Shown: in pieces, positions 16,501 through 23,682 of the stretch
Layout of the letters: every line of letters begins with the position of its first letter
Numbering within the stretch: the first letter of the stretch is position 1
Assembly (NCBI GenBank): GCA_030141605.1
Contig: JAQGDQ010001651.1
Span: 1 to 27,500, forward strand
DNA: 27,500 bases
Reading direction: 5' to 3'
Origin: Tubiluchus corallicola
Taxonomy: Eukaryota; Priapulida; Priapulimorpha; Priapulimorphida; Tubiluchidae
Notes under the pieces: generated by a model
The model's input: only the letters and a program-made list of their open reading frames with translations
The model's database searches: none
Told to the model about the DNA's origin: nothing
Position numbers and translations under genes: made by a program

Positions 16501-19049
16501 CTGTAATCCATCAAACATATCATGCTCCCAAACATCGGGTAGAGAAGCGGGCTGAAAAGATACAACCGTGATTGCCACTCGGCCGAATCAGCAACGCGCA
16601 CATACTAGTGCCAGGAATGAGAATGACAAATTGCAAAAAACTCTGGGGGGGGGGGGGGTGTAGCCACAAAGAGGCAAAGCCCCCATGGGGGTTAAAGGAG
16701 GCGAATCCCCCTTGAAGCCAACAACAAATTGCAATTTTGTGACCATAGAGAACCTCTAAGTGGACTTAAAATATCAGTTACCTTGTTTCATGCATAATTT
16801 AAAATACCCAACTATCAAGGATACATGATACCTAATTGTCTCAAAAACGCCTAAGTGCTGGCCACTCCTATGCAAAAGTATATAAAAACTGTCTGTAATT
16901 GACTCAAATAACTCTGCACAATTGATTCTATATTTTTATACATAGAGATATACACGTGATTACACTGATGTAAACAAAGTGACAGCCTGCCAGTTTGTGA
17001 AATAATGTACTGCGTCCGTAAAAATTTTCTCAACGAATTTACGAGATTTACAAAAATGGCACTACTGGTCTTCCAAAACCTCGGAATTCCGCGTATCCGC
17101 GGAAAATTTTCATCCCTGACTAGCGCTTCTCAGACAAACCTACGTTGAAATATTACGGTGTTAATGGTCAAGGCAAAAATAATGATGCTGCAATAGTAAC
17201 TAGGGCTGTAGCGATACACCTACGACACGACATGGCACGTATCACTATACTAACCTCACGAAATATCCGAGAATGTTCGCAGGCTTTTATAAGAAAAAAA
17301 CTAGATGAACCGTTTCATTTTTATTTATGACTTGTGCAATGTGTGTAGGCTATTGTTTGTACTGTAAGCCACCAGAAAAACAAAACATATCAATACTTTA
17401 GGTTTAGAACAGTTGCTTATGCATTTTCTGGTTCATGTTTGAAATTTCACAACTTTACAAGCAAACAGCGCAATCAACCTACTACAGAATAAACACCTTG
17501 TGTTCTCGGCTGCTTGGACTGCTAGCAGTACCTGTGTTACGTCAACTACTGCTCACTGCACTGATTCTTACGTATCTACCGTGAACTCTACAGTTGCGGC
17601 TTGAATTACTTTTTATCGGGGTACAGTTCAGCATGCGCTAGTTTGCTAAATATCATTGACTCGCATTATCACGATACCCGTACATTTGGCGATAATAAAA
17701 GACATTGACGATACATTGTTGCAGTGGTAACGACAGATTCCGGGTTTAACATGCTGGTTACATTAAACTTCGGTCAGCGAATTTTTTTCATATAAATTTT
17801 CGCTTCGAACTGTAAACAACTTTCAAATTTTGAGAGACTATTGATAATCGGCGATGTCAAATTTTCAATCCATTCATTTTTTGCAACATTTTAACTGTGA
17901 CGTTCATTTATTTTTTACTGAAGTTTTAAGTTTAAGTTAATTTATTTCCACACTGCATCTTACAGTTATAATAAAAATACAAATAATTTCACTGAAGTAA
18001 ATATAAATATATATATGCAATATAATCCTGAAATTACAAGAGATTCTTATGCAGCATATACATGAAGTAATTTTGATGCATACAGTTTGAGCCTAAAAGC
18101 ATGGCTTGACAGGCCAGACTGTACGTGGAAATCTTAAAAAAGTGATTAATAATTGAAATAATGATAATATATACATAAAAGTGGGGGGGGGTAGCGAATG
18201 AAAGATGAAATGGAGTGAGAACTAAGAAAAACTGTGATCATGATTATAAAGTTATTACATATTTGAAGTTATCACCTAATTTGGCCAGTCTCAGAAAATA
18301 ATTGAAGAATAAAAAACAAGTCAGAAGTGTAATATAGATTTTATCGTAAGAAATATACTACAGATTTTTTAAAGCAAGTGTGGAGAGAAAAGTACAGCAA
18401 CAAGGTATTCTTGATAACTGATGCGGGAAAATACGTACATACTGCCTAATTTTACCCTACATTTGCATATTAAGTTAAAGTTTAATCATTTGATACACAT
18501 ATCTGCATCTTCTGTTAGCGTTACAGATTGCTGAAGCTGCGTTAGTTTTTCAACTTCAGTGATCCATGATACGATTTACGAAAATTAATTGAAAGTATGA
18601 AAGAAAAACTTTGCCAATTTACAGATCTACGCATACAAATATCGGAGTACCTGCATCGTGCAATTTAGGTGGCCATTTTATATTATACCTGTGCCACAGT
18701 CAAAAACCCAAGTAACATAAAAATAATGCAGACTCTGACGCAATTTGTAATCAGGAAGCACCACCTAAACTGCAACAAGTGCAAACGCCTAGTGTCAAAA
18801 CTGAAAATTCATTTTAAACTTTAAAATTATAGCTTTTATGTCGTTTTTAAGTTGTTATACCCGAGTGTATGGAGTAGGTTTTGAAACACGTCCTCCGCGA
18901 GCACGAAAATTTCCACCGCCCCTTTGCCTTTGTCCACCACGTCCTCTGCCGCGAGAAGTTCCTCTACCTCGACCGGCACCACCACCACCACGTCTCCCTC
19001 TCTTCATTTTTATTATATCGTCCAAAGACATATCAATATTATCAACCAT
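5707..19049 (-). CDS. ALYREF: Aly/REF mRNA export adaptor (THO complex subunit 4), six exons
   Basis: The coding sequence joins 19049-18861, 16551-16390, 14763-14616, 9381-9303, 7722-7524 and 5721-5707, all minus strand: 792 nt, 263 residues plus stop. ALYREF is a nuclear TREX-complex protein that binds spliced mRNA, is loaded by the helicase UAP56/DDX39B and hands mRNA to NXF1. Visible parts are an N-terminal UAP56-binding motif (MSLDDIIK, residues 7-14), an RG-rich stretch (about 17-58), the conserved [11 protein letters not shown] linker (67-77), an RRM (about 101-176; RNP2 LLVSNL at 102-107, RNP1 around 138-147), a long RGG tract (about 194-241) and a C-terminal UAP56-binding motif (ELDADLDAY, 248-256). 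Length is close to that of human ALYREF. Intron phases are 0, 0, 1, 2 and 0 and every junction keeps the frame. The introns are full of mobile elements but no exon is broken. Identification by recognising family motifs is very secure; exact junctions are inferred without transcript data. Confidence 0.95.
5788..6467. mobile_element. Tigger/pogo-like MITE cluster with nested tandem copies
   Basis: The left end is CAGTAAGTACTCGCTTAACG at 5788. The right end, reversed, is CAGTAAGTCCTCGCTTAATG, ending at 6467. Both are flanked by TA. Inside, the left end recurs at 6100 (CAGTATGGCCTCGCTTAACG) and 6292 (CAGTAAGCCCTCGCTTAACG). Each is followed by the same body (CATTTGACACC, TTAGCGACAA, a TA-dinucleotide run and GATGCGTACACATTG). 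Three head-to-tail copies therefore share one right end. The first copy has an expanded T/G-rich stretch. The cluster lies in ALYREF intron 5. Confidence 0.8.
5831..5930. repeat. T/G low-complexity tract
   Basis: Runs of T broken by single or double G (GTTTTTTTTG, GGTTTTTTTG). It lies inside the first copy of the MITE cluster and explains why that copy is longer than the others. Confidence 0.9.
6583..6880. repeat. diverged direct repeat, two copies about 189 bp apart
   Basis: TTAAACTAATTCAAACTTCT at 6593 recurs as TTAAACTAATTCAAAGTTCT at 6782. Both continue with GCAGCT, CCTAATGC and an AAAATTAGC/ATATAA/TTTTTGTAAAA body. The copies have drifted considerably. They lie in ALYREF intron 5. Confidence 0.75.
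6957..7440. repeat. tandem repeat, 134-bp unit, about 3.6 copies
   Basis: CAGTAAAGTGATTTTACTA starts at 7104, 7238 and 7372, exactly 134 bases apart, with an older partial copy from about 6957. Each unit contains AGTAAA-GTGAT-TTTACT, able to form a short stem, and a GCATGCGTAC stretch. The array lies in ALYREF intron 5. Confidence 0.93.
7524..7722 (-). CDS. ALYREF: ALYREF exon 5: RGG tract and C-terminal UAP56-binding motif
   Basis: Completes R193 and codes residues 194-259. It starts [18 protein letters not shown], continues as RG/RGG repeats to GRGGRK, then [17 protein letters not shown], the second UAP56-binding motif of the family. The acceptor is TTTGTTAGCAG above 7722 and the donor is AAAG followed by GTGAGT at 7523, close to the ideal consensus. 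Reading through the donor adds 25 unrelated residues before a stop at about 7449, so an intron-retained isoform with a changed tail is possible but not expected to be the main form. The GC-rich exon produces several spurious frames in other registers. Confidence 0.94.
7817..8338. mobile_element. hAT-type MITE, copy 1 (intron 4)
   Basis: One of three copies in the window. The left end is degraded (CGGAGATGAGAATG) and the right end is intact (TTCTCATCCCTG, ending 8338). TAAATA lies on both sides (7811-7816 and 8339-8344), the visible part of the target duplication. The interior matches copies 2 and 3 over most of its length (GTTTCATGCATAATTTAAAA, GCAAAAGTATATAAAAACTG, GGAATTCCGGGTATCCGCGG). It includes a G-rich block (7855-7915) also found in copy 3 but absent from copy 2. 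Confidence 0.82.
8500..8700. other. unassigned intronic DNA
   Basis: Lies in ALYREF intron 4. It contains AGCTGAATAGTTAAGTGTGC, faintly like a tRNA box A, but no convincing box B, so no SINE is called. Confidence 0.35.
8711..8965. repeat. direct repeat, 136-bp period, two copies
   Basis: GACTTAAAAAATTTTAATTT at 8713 recurs as GACTTAATAAATTTTAATTT at 8849. Both are followed by the same TGTAGCCAAGGTGGCTCCAT and CTAGCTGGAAACTTTAAAGT sequence and end near TGTTCTGTAGT. The two copies are about 95 percent alike by eye over roughly 110 bases. They lie in ALYREF intron 4. Confidence 0.93.
9303..9381 (-). CDS. ALYREF: ALYREF exon 4: end of RRM
   Basis: Completes G167 and codes residues 168-192 plus two bases of R193. 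The peptide [10 protein letters not shown] continues the family sequence PLDGRPMNIQLV exactly where the RRM's last strand lies. It is followed by a divergent serine/glycine-rich linker ([15 protein letters not shown]). The acceptor is TTTTGCAG above 9381 and the donor is AGAAG followed by GTAAGA at 9302, a strong match to consensus. A ten-copy 75-bp tandem array begins only about 14 bases upstream of the acceptor, so the branch point must lie inside repeat sequence. Confidence 0.93.
9396..10137. repeat. 75-bp minisatellite, ten copies, abutting exon 4
   Basis: GCAATTTTATGCGATTGCAA recurs every 75 bases from 9396 (9471, 9546, 9621, 9696, 9771, 9846, 9921, 9996, 10071), the last copy being shortened. 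Variation is limited to a few positions (GCGAC/GCGAT/GCAAT, CTCAACTC/CTTAACTG). On the minus strand, the sense strand of ALYREF, each unit carries CTACTTCTTCATTCAG then TTCCTCAG, which look like splice acceptors. Confidence 0.97.
10141..10186. repeat. 46-bp hairpin
   Basis: CAAGACCGGTA at 10141 and TACCGGTCTTG ending at 10186 are exact reverse complements. Just inside them ATGCA and TGCAT also pair. It lies between the 75-bp array and a long-TIR transposon, and may be the remnant of another inverted-repeat element. Confidence 0.8.
10529..10824 (-). mobile_element. tRNA-derived SINE with ATT tail
   Basis: On the minus strand the element starts with a tRNA-like head. Box A is TAGTCTAGTGGTAATGC (plus 10793-10809) and box B-like is GAGTTCAAACC (plus 10757-10767). 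A unique body follows, ending GCCGACTTTAAATAAAG and a run of about 15 ATT units. TACGAA occurs on both sides (10523-10528 and 10825-10830). The related segment at 13826-14124 has a single TACGAA and no insert, so it acts as an empty site. RNA polymerase III promoter elements are inferred from the boxes. Confidence 0.9.
10985..12070. repeat. internal inverted repeat of the long-TIR element
   Basis: The left arm (about 10985-11240) contains CAAGTTTGATGGAGTAGCTT, AGCTTAGAAAATG and AAACGTGGTTTGATATTTCG. The right arm, reversed, contains CAAGTTTGTTGGAGTGGCTT, AGCTTAGAAAATC and AAACGTGGTTTGATATTTTG. The right arm is split by the retroposon at 11594-11946. The arms are diverged but collinear. Confidence 0.78.
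11594..11946 (+). mobile_element. retroposon insertion (truncated LINE or SINE) with 12-bp target duplication
   Basis: The 353-base GC-richer insert is bounded by exact copies of ATGATCTTTAAA (11582-11593 and 11947-11958). It ends in a short AACAATAACA tail, so it was inserted by target-primed reverse transcription. It contains a 67-codon frame (11684-11887) and ends CGAGACAGAAGGATGCCAAC before the tail. I cannot place it in a named clade. Its reverse-transcribed origin rests on the tail and duplication. Confidence 0.8.
12763..13173. mobile_element. hAT-type MITE, copy 2 (intron 3)
   Basis: Intact termini: CAGGGATGAGAATG at 12763 and ATTCTCATCCCTG ending at 13173. The flanks TAACCACC (12755-12762) and GAACCACC (13174-13181) agree at seven of eight bases, fitting an 8-bp hAT target duplication. 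At 411 bp it is shorter than copies 1 and 3 because the G-rich block near the left end is missing. Confidence 0.9.
13174..13825. other. unassigned DNA in ALYREF intron 3
   Basis: AT-rich. No coding region, RNA gene or repeat could be supported. Confidence 0.5.
13826..14124. repeat. partial copy of the long-TIR element interior (SINE-free)
   Basis: Matches 10378-10528 joined to 10825-10996 nearly base for base (ATTTATTTCACCTTACACAT, GTACAATATCTAGTGAAAGG, TGTGTTGCGGGCAATCAAAA, AATGATGTAATGAATGAAGC). It lacks the SINE, so it shows the pre-insertion state of that family. Confidence 0.92.
14195..14540 (-). mobile_element. LINE fragment, C-terminal end of reverse-transcriptase ORF
   Basis: A minus-strand frame codes [18 protein letters not shown], then [18 protein letters not shown], then [14 protein letters not shown] and [13 protein letters not shown]. 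This is the conserved order of the region after the reverse-transcriptase domain in CR1/Jockey-type non-LTR elements (MYKYHN, HNTR, RTN, GP.IWN, FK..LK). Only the tail of the ORF remains, as expected for 5'-truncated insertion. It lies in ALYREF intron 3, in the same orientation as the gene. Confidence 0.82.
14616..14763 (-). CDS. ALYREF: ALYREF exon 3: RRM core (RNP1)
   Basis: Codes residues 118-166 plus the first base of G167. It has no start codon or long open frame of its own and was found by reading the reverse strand for the missing RRM half. The peptide begins [20 protein letters not shown], continues [13 protein letters not shown] (the RNP1 region) and ends [10 protein letters not shown], matching the family nearly residue for residue. 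The acceptor is TTTTCTAG above 14763 and the donor is GGATG followed by GTAATT at 14615. The split glycine codon is completed by exon 4. A LINE fragment starts within about 80-100 bases of the donor, inside intron 3. Confidence 0.95.
14870..15370 (+). mobile_element. internally deleted RTE-like non-LTR retrotransposon
   Basis: 15048-15200 codes [16 protein letters not shown], then [19 protein letters not shown] and [14 protein letters not shown], the conserved tail of endonuclease-reverse transcriptases of the RTE-like group. After a frameshift near 15215 the plus-one frame continues [20 protein letters not shown] and ends [15 protein letters not shown] stop at about 15354. The 14880-15010 stretch (GGTTGCAAGCCAGCCCAAC, GTCCCAAGCCCGGATAAAT, GGTCAGGAAGGGCAAC) resembles the non-coding leader of such elements, so the endonuclease and most of the RT appear deleted. 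It is not functional. It lies in ALYREF intron 2. Confidence 0.75.
15371..16323. other. unassigned DNA in ALYREF intron 2
   Basis: No gene is recognised. An 84-codon plus-strand frame (15948-16202) starts at a reasonable context (AAAATGGCTGCG) but shows no family motif and has AT-rich codons typical of chance frames. Confidence 0.45.
16390..16551 (-). CDS. ALYREF: ALYREF exon 2: linker and first half of RRM (RNP2)
   Basis: Codes residues 64-117. The acceptor is a pyrimidine-rich TATCTTTTCAG just above 16551. The peptide holds [12 protein letters not shown], then a less conserved segment rich in glycine and arginine, then [17 protein letters not shown], the first beta strand (RNP2) and helix start of the RRM. 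The exon should end after codon Q117. The bases that follow are GCATGT, so the donor seems to be GC rather than GT. The nearby GT three bases further on would create a TGA stop at the join with exon 3. A second donor-like site (CAG followed by GTGAGC) lies inside the exon at 16500; using it would remove the start of the RRM. Confidence 0.93.
16612..17118. mobile_element. hAT-type MITE, copy 3 (intron 1)
   Basis: Ends CAGGAATGAGAATG (16612) and TTTTCATCCCTG (17118). The flanks ACTAGTGC (16604-16611) and ACTAGCGC (17119-17126) match at seven of eight bases, an 8-bp target duplication. It contains a run of about 14 G near the left end and the same body as copies 1 and 2. It was inserted about 60 bases upstream of the acceptor of ALYREF exon 2, close to where the branch point should lie. 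Confidence 0.9.
17199..17733. mobile_element. possible decayed hAT-like element
   Basis: The left side reads AGGGCTGTAGCGATACACC and the right side, reversed, reads CACTGCAACAATGTATCG. CGTATCAC/CACGATACC motifs face each other inside. GTAAC occurs near both edges. This resembles hAT ends built on GATAC repeats, but the arms are too diverged for a firm call. Confidence 0.35.
17734..18860. other. unassigned DNA in ALYREF intron 1
   Basis: AT-rich intron sequence with a short TA/ATATA run near 18003 and a run of eight G near 18183. No coding or RNA feature could be supported. Confidence 0.5.
18861..19049 (-). CDS. ALYREF: ALYREF exon 1: N-terminal UAP56-binding motif and RG-rich segment
   Basis: Codes residues 1-63. 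It opens [18 protein letters not shown], matching the family N-terminus that contacts UAP56/DDX39B. It continues as glycine/arginine-rich sequence of the kind that binds RNA and is methylated by PRMT1 in known homologues, and ends in PYTR. The ATG at 19049 is chosen because homologues also begin about six residues before MSLDDIIK. The donor is CGG followed by GTATAA at 18860; reading past it gives one more codon and then a stop. Splicing here in phase 0 joins PYTR to [11 protein letters not shown], which reproduces the conserved linker. Confidence 0.94.
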
Positions 19050-19190
19050 TTTGACAGGGTAGCGTTAAATTGCACTATAAGTAAAATATTAAAAACGGCT
19101 TTCCAGACTTGAACAAATTCACAGAAACGCACAACCGCACGCCACAAAACCGAAAATGGCGCTAATGCGCATGCCTCATTGGTTGGTTGC
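19050..19190 (-). promoter_or_regulatory. ALYREF 5' UTR and putative TATA-less promoter
   Basis: Directly upstream of the ALYREF start codon there is an NRF1-like TGCGCATGC (19166-19174), a CCAAT box read on the minus strand (ATTGG on plus at 19178-19182), and a YY1-like AAAATGGCGC (about 19154). Such a cluster is common in broadly expressed TATA-less promoters. The transcription start is not determined; the motifs imply it lies roughly between 19060 and 19160. Confidence 0.5.
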
Positions 19191-20480
19191 ACAAGAGCAA
19201 AATGCGCTTAAAATAAATTCTGGGGTTTTGAAAATACATAGTTTTTTAACAGCGAAATAGACAAAAAATTGAAATTGGTATAAATATATTAGTATAGGTT
19301 GTTTTGTAAAAACTACAAAATTTAATTGCTGACGCCGGTAGTCTTATTAAACATTTTTTCACCACTAGGTGGCGGGTCGATACAATTTGAGCATTGAATT
19401 TGAGTCTATGGCAAATCCAATCAAATATTCAGGAAGACGGTTAGCGAGGATGCAGCCAATCACAAATAGCTTCTAGTAACTAAATTAAACGGCAATGAGG
19501 GCAAAATAAATCACGTGACTCGTTCACCGTTTTGCACAGTTCAATTCCCTGATTTCCTTGGTCTGCACGAGCAGCCTGCTGCTAGCTAGATGACGGGCTT
19601 CCATGAGCATTATCGGCTGGCCAGCTGCACTCAGTCACTTTAGTGTTGGGCTTCATGTCAGTGCGTTGATGTAGAGCGTTGTTTCTTATGCAACAAATTA
19701 TTGAGTCGACAATGCAGTGACTGCACGAACAGCATGACGATAACGAGTGTGATCATGGAGATCAGAGATCATTTTAAACAGGGACAGCCCATAAAACACA
19801 TGGTTTTCTCAAAGGTATGCTCATAAAATATAATCCTACTTGTTTTTGGTAAGCAATACGCAGGCATGTATAGGAGTGCATAAAGTAACATACAAAGATG
19901 TCCAGAAACCACCGATAATAGAATCTAGAGGTTGCTCCTATCATGAATACAATTGTCAGTTTGTCAAGTGCGAGGGACTGGCTGAGTAGTTACAGCATCG
20001 CGATTAGTGACTGCAACTAAAAATGGCACGGAGAGTGGTTAGTTAATGGACACGTTGAGCCAGCTCTAATCTGGCTACAACCATAAAATTTATGTAGGAC
20101 CTGTCACAAACGCTACATTCTGACTAAGTCTTGTATTATTACGAATAGTATTTAAAAAATTGACAAAAAAGAGCCAAATTTTTAATGCCAATGCCAAGTG
20201 CTATCGACTATCGTTGTGGCATTTTAGCAAGAAACTCGCAAAAATTTATGGCAACTTTTCAACTGAATATCCTCCTATTCAAATGCATTTTTCACGCTTG
20301 TCAAAACAAATTTATTCAACGATTACTTCGCTTCCCTAATGCCAGTCGATGACAGAAATTCAGCCTTACCTGATTCTAACGAATCTCCCTTGAATCTGTT
20401 TGACAACATATTAATCGACGTTGAACACATTCACGATCAGCATATTAAATGATTCTAAACATATTAAGTTCATTAAAGAG
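19191..20480. other. unassigned DNA upstream of ALYREF
   Basis: Apart from the tentative small exon at 19734-19814, I see no supported gene or repeat. A box A-like TGGCTGAGTAGTTACAGC near 19979 has no matching box B. Confidence 0.45.
19734..19814 (+). CDS. possible first coding exon of an unrecognised divergent gene
   Basis: An ATG at 19734 opens 27 codons (MTITSVIMEIRDHFKQGQPI and seven more) that run into a donor-like AAAG followed by GTATGC at 19815. An inner ATG at 19755 has a G after it (ATCATGG). The exon lies about 690 bases upstream of ALYREF in the opposite direction, where a divergently transcribed gene would start. I do not recognise the peptide and found no convincing second exon, so it could equally be chance or part of a mobile element. 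Confidence 0.2.
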
Positions 20481-21170
20481 AAACAAAGCCAGTGGTCGTG
20501 CAAATTTACTCTTCAGAGCAGACTCTTGCACATTTATTTAACAATTCTTTTTGGCATTTTTCTGAACCTTGGACAAAAGTTTATGGTGTATCAATTCATA
20601 AAAAAGAAGACAGGTGTTACGTAACCAAACTATCACCCAATATCCTTCCATTCTCTCCTGGTGTGTATCTATTAATCTCTATAATTTCTTATACTATACG
20701 TACTCCTTACCAGTTCGGCTTCATCCTGGGAGATTTTACAGATAATGAACTAATGAACTGTATTGTTGAATCTCTAGATGATGGGAAGGATGTACGTTAG
20801 CATTTTGTGTGATATCTGATTGATTAATTCTGGCACAAAGCTTTTTCGCACAAATTAAGAACTATTGGAATTAAAGGGGCAACTGTATTGCTGATTCAAA
20901 TCTTACCTTTCAAAACGCCAGCAAAGAGAAGTTATCAACGGATATTCCTCAAGCTGGAGAAATATTTCTCGAGGTGTTCCTCAGGGCTCTGTCCTCGGGC
21001 CCCTTCTCTTCTCGATAGTATATGCGATATAGGCTTCATTCGACTTGTTCTTGAATGTGCTTGCTGCTTTTGGGACAATTGTAACATCATACAGTCAGAG
21101 GAATTCAAGAACATTAAGTCTTCTATTAAAATTTATTGCCTGTGTAGTGTCCCAGAGCATTATTAAATAT
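20481..21170 (+). pseudogene. decayed LINE reverse transcriptase
   Basis: Plus-strand frames code TPYQFGFILGDFTDNELMNC and IVESLDDGKDVR (20710-20800), then, after frameshifts and stops, [20 protein letters not shown] and [13 protein letters not shown] (20930-21030). QFGF, the LDxGKxVxAVFxDLSKAF region (here broken after KDVR) and [13 protein letters not shown] are successive landmarks of the RVT_1 domain in Jockey/CR1-type non-LTR elements. The catalytic DLSKAFD segment has been lost to stops and deletion. The element is dead; its ends were not located. Confidence 0.82.
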
Positions 21171-21790
21171 TGTATGAGTCCTTTCTTTAAAATGGCCACG
21201 CCTATATACAGTATATACATATCATCACAGCCTATATTGGTGGGAGGCCCCCTCTTGCTAGATGGCCCTTGTCCCCCTCCCCCCTTAATCCAGCACTGCC
21301 ATTTTGCAACAGACACGTTCGATGTTTTGTACGTATTACGTGTCTGATTGTGATTTGAATGTTTTCTTGAAATAAAAATACTTATTAGTTGAAATAAATA
21401 TAAGTTATTGAAATGATTATAAATAAATTGCATAGCCAAGTGCTACCCGTTTACGAGTGCATGCATTTTAATTTGTTTTGTCTTTTCTGTCTACGACTTT
21501 TTAACACAGAGCCTTTGCTATTACAATAAAATTTTATATCAAAATCACTTTCGTATAAAAATTAATAGACCTAGTCACATCGTCACGTGTGATACGTGTC
21601 ATAATAGGCACACTCGTCAAATATACGTTCAAGGCATCAGTGCATGTGAGGTGAATAATTTATTGAAAAGACGAACATGAAAGACAATCGTTTATTTGTT
21701 CTATTTATGTCAATAGTAGGGCACGAACAGACCATGAACAACGTCAGTACATGTAACATGTTTAGTTATGGGCTAGTTAAAGACAGATAT
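21171..21790. other. unassigned DNA
   Basis: AT-rich with a C-rich patch at about 21245-21290. The minus-strand 114-codon frame across it has no family motif. Confidence 0.45.
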
Positions 21791-22620
21791 ATAGGTAGGT
21801 AGGTAGGTAGGTAGGTAGGTAGGTAGGTAGGTAGGTAGGTAGGTAGGGAGGTAGGTAGGGAGGGAGGAGGTAGGTAGTGTAGGTAGGTAGGTAGGTAGGT
21901 AGGTAGGTAGGTAGATAGGTAGGTAGGTAGGTAGGTAGGTAGGTAGGTAGGTAGGTAGGTAGGGAGGGAGGTAGGTAGGTAGGTAGGTAGGTAGGTAGGT
22001 AGGTAGGTAGGTAGGTAGGTAGGTAGGTAGGTAGGTAGGTAGGTAGGTAGGTAGGTAGATGGGTGGGTGGGTGGGTGGGTGGGTAGGGTGGGAGGAGGGG
22101 GGAGGTGGAGTGGGTGGGTGGGTGGGTGGGTGGGTGGGTGGGTGGGTGGGTGGGTGGGTGGGTGGGTGGGTGGGTGGGTAGGTAGGTGGGTGGGTGGGGT
22201 AGGTAGGTGGGTAGGTAGGTAGGTAGGTAGGTAGGTAGGTAGGTAGGTAGGTAGGTAGGTAGGTAGGTAGGTAGGTAGGTAGGTAGGGAGGGAGGGAGGT
22301 AGGTAGGCAGGCAGGTAGGTAGGTAGGTAGGTAGGTAGGTAGGTAGGGAGGTAGGTAGGTAGGTAGGGAGGGAGGTAGGTAGGTAGGTAGGTAGGTAGGT
22401 AGGTAGGTAGGTAGGTAGGTAGGTAGGTAGGTAGGTAGGTAGGTAGGGAGGGAGGGAGGTAGGTAGGCAGGTAGGTAGGTAGGCAGGTAGGCAGGTAGGT
22501 AGGTTGGTAGGTAGGTAGGCAGGTAGGTAGGTAGGTAGATAGTTAGGTAGGTAGGTAGGCAGGTAGGCAGGCAGGTAGGTAGGTAGGTAGGCAGGCAGGC
22601 AGGCAGGCAAGCAGGCAGAC
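21791..22620. repeat. long tetranucleotide microsatellite (TAGG/TGGG/CAGG)
   Basis: About 830 bases of GGTA units with blocks of GGTG (22061-22200), GGGA interruptions and GGCA units at the right end (22560-22615). The period of four stays nearly unbroken through the motif changes. The 277-codon minus-strand frame reading LPTYLPTYLPT is an artefact of this array. Confidence 0.98.
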
Positions 22621-23062
22621 AGGAGATATATAGCTCTTTAGAAAGAGAGGAAGAACAGGGCTAAACGATGATATGGGCTGCATTTTAGGACGCTCCCTTC
22701 CTGAAGAGCTGTGATGATTTTTTGTGATATATTGTGATATATTTGACTGGAGGTTCCATTTGGCACGATTTTCGCTTGGAAAACTGCTGACGCAAAGCCA
22801 TTGTTCTGACGTCATCCAGTACACATTGTGCTCTGCTTATAACCTTATAAATTTAACTCAGTAAATGCTGCTACTTGCTTTGCATTATAAATGAGGACTA
22901 CGTAGGATGTTCGCGTATTTTTGATTATGAGTGGATTTATAAGCAAATTTTTTGCGGGGCCTTTGCTAGTTGAAATTAATTTGTCTCTAGCAAAGCCTAC
23001 TTGCTTTACTGTTATTTGAGCATAGCATTTAACCAACATTGTGCGTTAATCTTGCGTTGTTC
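22621..23062. other. unassigned DNA
   Basis: No gene or repeat could be supported between the microsatellite and the TIR element. Confidence 0.5.
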
Positions 23063-23074
23063 TATAGGTTCTAC

Positions 23075-23310
23075 ATGTCAAATGTACACCTGCGTTAACT
23101 CAAATGTAGATTTAGGTAATTCAAATGTGTCTTGGTAACTCAAATGTAGACCTGCGTTAACTCAAATGTAAATTTAGGTAATTCAAATGTGTCTTGGTAA
23201 CTCAAATGTAGACTTAGGTAGTTCAAATGTGTTAACAATGGTTTCAAGAAATCATAAGCATTTTTGGTAAGTCAAATGTCAAGTCAAACGTGACATTGGT
23301 ATCTCAAATG
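23075..23310. repeat. left-arm degenerate minisatellite, about 60-bp unit
   Basis: TTGGTAACTCAAATGTAGAC, TTTAGGTAATTCAAATGTGTC and CTGCGTTAACTCAAATGTA alternate for about four units. These are the reverse complement of the right-arm unit, more diverged. Confidence 0.85.
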
Positions 23311-23682
23311 TGGATAGGTGGTAAAGTTTAAGGATGCTAAATTTAATGTCCTTTAATCTTAATTTAATAATTGCTGTGAAAATAATAACTTTATAGGTCT
23401 ACTAATAGTTCACTAATATTTTGTAAACTTTACATACCTTTGGAACTGTTAGAGAAAACAATACGTTCTTAAAATAAACAATGTTTCTTGAGATAAACTA
23501 ATTCATTAATGCAGTGCTAATGCATTACTTAAAAAACTAATTACTGATTCTGTTCATTGGGAAGGGATAAACAACACATTTTTCAAAGTAATGAAAGAGG
23601 TGATGACTATCTTTGGTTTATCTTTTTCTAATTTGCACTTAAATGAATTAATTACCTATTTATTCAAAGTAATGCATCTACA

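Noticed and set aside
19975-20060. tRNA-like promoter near TGGCTGAGTAGTTACAGC
   Set aside because: Box A resemblance alone, without a box B at the right distance.
21777-22610. 277-codon open frame encoding LPTYLPTYLPT repeats
   Set aside because: It is a direct translation of a tetranucleotide microsatellite; a stop-free frame is expected from the motif and no flanking coding sequence exists.
21791-22620. Telomere-like repeat (arthropod TTAGG)
   Set aside because: The unit is TAGG, four bases, not TTAGG; the array is internal and changes motif like a microsatellite.
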